From assembly GCA_021521415.1 (NCBI GenBank), contig JAIQDT010000026.1, positions 5,049,001 through 5,113,000 on the forward strand: a stretch of 64,000 bases of DNA, in the 5' to 3' direction. Source of the DNA: Bidens hawaiensis (Eukaryota > Streptophyta > Magnoliopsida > Asterales > Asteraceae). The notes below the pieces were generated by a model. The model was not told where the DNA came from, searched no databases, and saw only the letters and a program-made list of their open reading frames with translations. Positions 57,903 to 64,000 of the stretch are shown here, in pieces (within the stretch, counting starts at the first letter, position 1; each line of letters begins with the position of its first letter). A program made the position numbers and the translations under genes.

Positions 57903-59529
57903 TGATGTTCTATAAGTAGTCTTAATATTATTAACTAAAATTACGCTAATTTAGATACTAACTAATAAATTCTAAACTCTTAACTTAACTAAAATTACTA
58001 ACCGGCAAGTGAACCGGTCGATTCTATTACAGCTAAGTAAGTCCGGATATCGAACCCACAAGACTCTTTAAATTACATAACTAACTAATTAGACTCAACT
58101 AATATTGACATGACTATTTGTTTGTTTAAAGGGGTTTTTTTTTTATTAAAAATACTAATTCAAGACTAATTAAAGAACACAAGTAAAATAAACGTAAGCA
58201 CAAGTTTGAGTAAATCAGATGATGAGAAAACTACCTAGGCTAGAATCCCCTAAATTTCAGTTATGAATTAACCGGGAAAATATTAAGTTATGGAATGGGA
58301 TCGTAAAATAGACGCTTAAGAGAAAACCCGAACAGGACCCCTGACCCTTCTCAAGAGACACCTATGGGTTTCTAATAAGTTTTAACGCACACCATTATTA
58401 AGAATCAAGTTTCCTTACGGTCACCTAATTAATTATGACTTAGTTCCTTTATACGAAATCCTACCTTACAGCGCGGAAATCAAAGGCAATTTAATATATT
58501 TAATTGATTCAATAGACAATAATTAAATAATCAAACCTAGCCGGACTCCTTACGAATAACTAAATCTAGCAAGATCAAATAATAAAGATCTGTCAATAAC
58601 CTAGCACTTTACAGATTTAGGTTAGCAGCACACTTAGGTTTAATTAATTAATAATTATTATTCCTATGATCTTAATGCATATCAATCATAAAATAGTCAA
58701 AAACACAAAGTAGATGACCTAATAGCAACCTATTATAATGGCAAACAATAATCTAGGCAATTATGGAATAATAACAATTAATCAAACAATTCTAAATATC
58801 CATACGCATCAATTTAATATAAGTAACCTTTTACTAAACCATAAAAACCATAACGCAAATAAATCCCAAATCAAAACAAAACGTCAAAGTAGGTTCATCA
58901 TAAGCCTAGGCAGTCTATAACGTTTAGCCTAGCATCTCAAAAAACAAACAATAATAGACGAAATTATGGCAAAAATAAATAAGAACGGAAGAATAAAGGC
59001 GATAAAACCCGGAGTCTTCGTCCTTGATCGATAAGCACTTTGCCGGCTGATTCCTCGACTCCAAAGCTGCCGGAAACTCGCCTCGGACGCCTCGGAACTC
59101 ACCTAATATGTCTGGACTTCAAGGTATGATTAATGGTGAGTTTAGGGGTCTTTATATAGGCAACAGGGGTCCAAAAATAGGTTAAGACGGTTTAAACAGG
59201 AACAATCTGGAAATCCGGCACCTCCTCACCACACCGCGCGGCGCGGCGGGCCTCCCTTCTTCCGTCGCGCGGCGCACCGGCCCAAGGGGGGTCTGGTTCG
59301 TTCTGCTGGTCCGGTTCACTTCCTGGTTCGGTCTGGTTCGTTTCCTGACGCGTCGGTTCTCCTGTTCGGCTTGTTTTTGCTCGTTTTTCGCCCTCTTTTC
59401 ACCGGAATTAAAACCCGAAATCTACATTATTCAATTAAGTTAGTAGTGATCCTAATAAAAATCGAACGTAAACTAATAAAATATTAAATTAAATATACAA
59501 GGGATTAATATATATTTAGCGTTATATCA
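57903..59529 (-). repeat. Solo-LTR-like copy, family R3, full length
   Basis: On the minus strand it starts TGATATAACGC (59529) and ends GAACATCA (57903), about 1627 bp. A TATA motif (cctatataaagacccc) lies near 59150. No primer site or purine tract is present at either edge, so it is probably a solo LTR; the 5-bp flanks (GGACT and ATGAT) do not match. Near 59235-59285 a GC-rich 'ccgcgcggcgcggcgg' segment differs from the other copies. Confidence 0.6.
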
Positions 59530-60555
59530 ATGATGTTTGGATGAGTAGGTGTTGAACCCGAATACTCTCTGCTCGACCCAAGGTGTTCTTCCCTCTTCTT
59601 GCCCCTGCCTCTTTTTATTGATCGAAACCCTCAATATATTTTCACTTTGTGCGTAGGGGTTTTTTTTTCTCCTCCGATAATTCGTCCCCTAAATTCCTTA
59701 TATTCTCTTTTCCTTTTTGGTTTGCTTGTCTCGTACTCCAACCCAACAAAGATTAATAAATCGTTTTCAAACCCAAAACATTATTTTCGATTTAATGTTT
59801 TCTTCTTAGGGCCTTTGTAAACCGAAATTCATTGTCCCACACATTCAATGTTCTGCACGAAATAAAAGAAAAATATGTAGTAGTTTATGTTAATAATTTA
59901 ATAGTTAAAATTCTTATGTGAACATATAATTCATTTTCTAAAACTAAGAAAATTTTAAACAAGAGAATAATAAACAAATCTATTTGAGTATTAGCTTATT
60001 GGTCTCAAGTTTAGTAAAATTACTCAAATTTAGCTCATTGTTTCTTGAAACCTTTACACTTTAAGTATGAACCGAGACCAAATATAGTTTAATAAAAACT
60101 ATCCACAGCTACTCAAAATATATAATTTAGCATATATCATACGTATACGTAAAAATATTACAGAATTTTATACGCACCGGGTCGACTTTTTACATAGGCG
60201 TAATGGACGTTTAAATTAGTGTAATCACTGTACATCTTTATTCTCTCTCCTACTTTAATTTTTAATCATATTTAATCTCAACCATATAATTTAATCTATT
60301 TAATTAAATATGTAATTTAAAAATGAAGTTTTTAATTTCTTAAAACTCAACAAGTTTCTCAAATAAAACATCCCCTATATATATCGGGGTGGGATCCAGT
60401 GAAAACTTCTCTTAAATAGAAAACTTAAAAACTATTAAAAAACTATTTTTAACTTTTTTTCTAAAAATTTTTTTGAAGTTTCTTTTTTTTTTCTATTATT
60501 CTTATATGTTGTCATTGGTTCCCAAAAAAAAAAACAAAAACAAAAAAAACCCGTT
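59530..60555. other. Intergenic DNA, nothing recognised
   Basis: AT-rich; a 73-codon frame at 59599-59820 has no domain. Confidence 0.4.
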
Positions 60556-61118
60556 TATCATAAGCCTAGGCAGTCTATAATGTTTAGCCTAACATCATAA
60601 AATAAAACAAAACAATAATAAAGGAATTCATGGTGGAAAACAAAAGAAACGAAAGATTAAAGGTGATGAAACCCGGGGTCTTCGTTCCTAATCGATAAGC
60701 ACGCCACTGTATGATTCCAAGCCTTCAAACCCTCCAAAATATCACCTCTTGAGCTCCCAAATTCGTCCAAGTTGGCTAGGGTATTCAGGTTATGATTAGG
60801 GTTATGTTTATGGGTGTTTATATAGACTTTCAAGGCCCATAAACTTAAAATTAGTAGAAGATTCTGGAAATATGAGACCATAGACTAAATATTTGTAGAA
60901 GATTCTAGAAAACTGAGCCCAAAGCGTCGCGGGACGGGTCTTTTCCCATTTTGCTTGTTTTCACTTGTTTTTTGCCCTCTTTTCAACATGATTGAAACCC
61001 GGAACCTAAAATATTCAAATAAATTAGTAATATTCAAATTCTAATAAAAACCGAACGAAAGCTAATAAAATATTATATTAAATATACTAGGGATTTTTAT
61101 ATATTTAGCCTTATATCA
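60556..61118 (-). repeat. Partial LTR copy, family R3
   Basis: It starts TGATATAAGGC on the minus strand at 61118 and follows the other two copies through the TATA motif (gtctatataaacaccc, about 60820) to 'cctaggcttatgataaacgg', where it stops at an A-rich tract. It is closest to 43271-44773. Confidence 0.65.
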
Positions 61119-61309
61119 AATATCCACACACTTATCTTTTTTCGTCCCTGAGAAAGTCTAATTGCAATGGGATCAGAATCAGAGAAATACGGTCTTAAAA
61201 ACATATTAGGTTATCTTAAATTTTAGAACAACGCAAAAATTACGATCACCGATATTGTTGTCCACTTAAACTCTTGCCTTTGTCTTTACCGGGACAAGTA
61301 AGATCCAAC

Positions 61310-61354
<45 letters not shown>

Positions 61355-62561
61355 ATAATTAGCCAAGACCCGTTTTATTTTAGATTTTACCGGATCAAAC
61401 CACCCCAACTTGACTTAAACCTCATAATTAGCAGATTAAAACATTGTTACACATTTTTCATGAATAGCTAAAACGATCAAGGATATTGTCTATCCACCTA
61501 AGTTTAAGCATCAAAGTTTACCAAGCAACATTAGATACGATTAAGGTTCAATTATTCAACTAACTAGCTAGTGTTCCCCACTACATGACATACCCCAGTT
61601 ATCAAGCAACACCCCAAAGTCCATCTCCATAGGTGAGTATGCATGAATTCATCTGTAGGGCTTACATATGACGTGTCCCGTGTGGTCCGTTTCTTAATGG
61701 TAATGAGACGCGAGCACGAGGACCCCATATGACTAACAACATGTATGATCAAGTCAGTAGTGAATTTGCACTTTTAAAGCACTTTGTGATCATGTTTAAT
61801 GACTTATAATTTGGCAGATAAACTGCGGGTTTGCTCTTTTTAGGCCATTTGAAATATCCATAAATCCACTTAGAAAATATAAATACCAGATGAATAACTG
61901 CATACAGACCCATAGTCTCCTAACCCCGGGGCATCCCATAAATACAGGATTTAAGACCATAAAACCATACGCCTATGAAGTGTTAAACACTAAAACTAGA
62001 AGTTTAAGTTTTAAATTTATATCACCGGCTACACGGCATACTCTAACGTTAAACCTACCCAAGCATCGTATGATAACGTATTCAGATTTCTTTAAAATTC
62101 ATAATTTTCTACAATCAAACTAAAAATGAGGCTTGAGTATGGCCGACCTTTCATCTCGTATTTTATACAGACTTAACGTGTTTTCCACTAAAAATTATAT
62201 TTTATCGTTTATAAACCAACTATCAAACTGTCCTTTCATTCTCAAGGTTGAGTCTACTGACACATCACAAGTTAAGTGCGTGTTCTTTAATTATATCTTA
62301 TTATTAGTAGTTTGAAAAACCGATTCCCGATAAGTATCATCATCTTCCATTTATGTGCAAAAAGAAACAAAATCAAGGGACATTTTTCAAAACTTTTTTT
62401 TAACTACGACTCAAGTATCCTATCCGTACACTTAAATTTAGCATTGTCCTCAATGCAAGGATAAGGACAAAAAATAAATAAATAAATAAAAATAAATTCG
62501 AAATACAAAAAACTAAAAACCTAAAAACCAAAAACAAAAAATAAAAATAAAAATAAACAAG
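61119..62561. other. Intergenic DNA with a microsatellite
   Basis: AT-rich DNA. The only clear feature is the (ATT)n tract at 61311-61350; short frames at 61890-62123 and 62133-62315 have no recognisable content. Confidence 0.4.
61311..61350. repeat. (ATT)13 microsatellite
   Basis: An uninterrupted ATT/TTA run of about 40 bases. Confidence 0.97.
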
Positions 62562-62570
62562 CAAGATAGA

Positions 62571-63803
62571 GAGTTAAGTGCCATTTTGGTAACTGTGGTT
62601 TGACCAACTATGCAACTTTAGTACGTATATTTTATTTTATGCAAATGACTACCCCAGTTTCCAAAAACTTGCATTTTTAGTACTTTTTTTTAACTCCGTC
62701 TATTTTATCAGTTAAGTCAAGGGTACTTTGGTAATTATGTAATTTTCCTTTTCTTTTAAATGCCTTCCCCCTTTTAAATTCCGGCGACATTCACCCCCAC
62801 CGGAAGTCCGCTGCCGGAAACTACTTCAGCTTGTCAGCGAACGCACCAGGTTTGCCGGAAATGTTCGTGAACTCCATTGTCGTCGTCGCTTCGTACTGAA
62901 CCATCATAAGCCTAATCCGTCGCTGCTCGTTCTTCGAAGGTCACTAGTGATGGCGGTTAGGAAGGCCGATGGCTGCTGCCATATCTCCGGCAGTAGCAGC
63001 AGCGGCGGCGATGACGATGACGATGGCTAGGGGTGTTCAAAACCGGTTATCCGAAGTTTTGAATATCCGGACCTTTCGGATAGTGAATTTCACTCGAATC
63101 CGAATCTGAAATTTCGGATACTCGAAGTTCGGATGTCCAAAATTTCGGATGTCTGATCGGGTAGTGAATCGGATATCCGAAAATCTAAAAAAAGAAAAAT
63201 AAAACCAAAACAAAAAAACAAAAACCTGTTTCTAACTTACATCTCAAGAACCCTAGTTTTTCAATCCAACAAACTAACAACAAATTGTTCAAGATAAACA
63301 CAACCCATTATTTCAAACTAAACAATCTTCTCAAACAAACATCTTGAGAATTAAAAACAATTTATGGTGACGGACGATGGTCATGGAGACGGCACGAACG
63401 ACGATTGTGGAGATAGCACGGATGCCGTTAGATGAGGGCCGGAGCCTAGATGTGGTATGGCTGACGGTGCCTTGCGGTGGTGGCGTCTCAGCGGCGGTGT
63501 ATTGTGGTGGCTGGTGGGAGTCGGGAAAGACTGAAGCAGAGAGCAAAGATGAAAGTTAATGAAGATGTAGATTGGCCGCTGTGTAATTGTGTTATGACTT
63601 TAGAAAAGAAAAGAAAAAATTAAGAAAATTACAAAATTACCAAAGTACCCTTGACTTAATTAATAAAATAGACGGAGTTAAAAAAAAGTACTAAAAATGC
63701 AAGTTTTTTGAAACTGGGGTAGTCATTTGCATAAAATAAAATATAGGTATTAAAGTTGTATAGTTGTCCAAACCACAGGAACCAAAATAGCACTTAACTA
63801 CTC
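62571..63803. mobile_element. Mutator-like element with long inverted repeats and GC-rich cargo
   Basis: Inverted repeats of about 185 bp (62571-62755 and about 63618-63803) share 'ttaagtgc.attttggt', 'gcaaatgactaccccagttt', 'cttgcatttttagtac', 'aactccgtctattttat' and 'agtcaagggtactttggtaa'. CAAGATAGA occurs at 62562-62570 and 63804-63812, a perfect 9-bp duplication as made by Mutator transposases. No transposase. The inside is locally GC-rich (62780-63025 and 63365-63550, Gly/Val/Ala-type codons), unlike the flanks, as in a Pack-MULE carrying gene pieces. A TAGGGGTGT-started segment at 63029 splits the cargo. Confidence 0.85.
63029..63190. mobile_element. hAT-like end fragment inside the Mutator-like element
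   Basis: TAGGGGTGTTC at 63029 is identical to the terminus of the hAT element at 36560, followed by many 'tcggat/atccga' subterminal repeats. The matching ACACCCCTA end is absent, so it is a partial copy or an element with a lost end. Confidence 0.5.
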
Positions 63804-64000
63804 CAAGATAGATAATGGAAAAGACTTAGCTGGTAATATGTGCATGAAAACATGATACCAAAGTCTTCTTCCATAGATGTTGTCCAACTCCAAACGTGCT
63901 CAGCAATCAGTATCTCCCATTCTCTCACACACGAACGGACGTGGAAAAAACATCAAACAATATCTAAAACATATCTTATCAACTTGATATATGTTAAACT

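Overview
The window is nuclear DNA of a flowering plant, most likely a eudicot. It is AT-rich and packed with plant-type transposable elements: Tekay-type Ty3 chromovirus, Helitrons, PIF/Harbinger, Mutator-like, hAT, L1, SINE, Ty1-copia and LARD. The style of the elements resembles Asteraceae, but nothing in the sequence proves the family. Only one host gene is recognisable, and it is broken. No RNA genes, CRISPR arrays or bacterial features were seen.

Layout. 1-13392 holds two related Tekay-type LTR retrotransposons. Element A (+) runs from 3735 to 13392 with an ORF0, gag-protease, pol and a complete 2643-bp 3' LTR. Its 5' LTR is cut at 3735, where element B (-) has inserted; only B's 5' LTR, primer site and ORF0 lie inside the window (1-3734). 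Element A itself sits inside the third coding exon of a nodulin-like/NFD4-type major facilitator gene on the - strand (13393-15282), so the rest of that gene must lie left of the window. The order of events is gene, then A, then B, and A's LTRs differ at only 2 of 1079 comparable positions. 16014-16745 is a foldback, CAC-rich MITE-like repeat. 17082-19685 is a Helitron with clean ends. 19686-29447 is mostly unrecognised AT-rich DNA with a triplicated ~360-bp tandem repeat and a Helitron-like fragment. 29459-30034 is a 5'-truncated L1 LINE with an 11-bp target duplication. 30669-37911 holds three minus-strand Helitrons; one carries a four-copy minisatellite and one carries a hAT element with a perfect 8-bp duplication. 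39846-43270 is a PIF/Harbinger transposon with a DDE nuclease and a Myb/SANT-like gene. 43271-44773, 57903-59529 and 60556-61118 are copies of one LTR family. 45889-46515 is a short Helitron and 47154-47471 a SINE. A decayed Ty1-copia element (47612-49631 plus 56199 to about 57400) is split by a LARD with 1.79-kb LTRs (49632-56198). 62571-63803 is a Mutator-like element with ~185-bp inverted repeats and a perfect 9-bp duplication.

How the parts relate. Most of the window is layered transposition. The items most worth following up are: the ORF0 shared by both Tekay copies (a conserved coiled-coil protein with an exactly 12-unit acidic Pro/Glu tail, placed between primer site and gag); the GGA-triloop hairpins with compensatory changes next to the 3' LTRs of element A and the LARD; and a very recently inserted element whose pol nevertheless carries stop codons of a C-to-T type.
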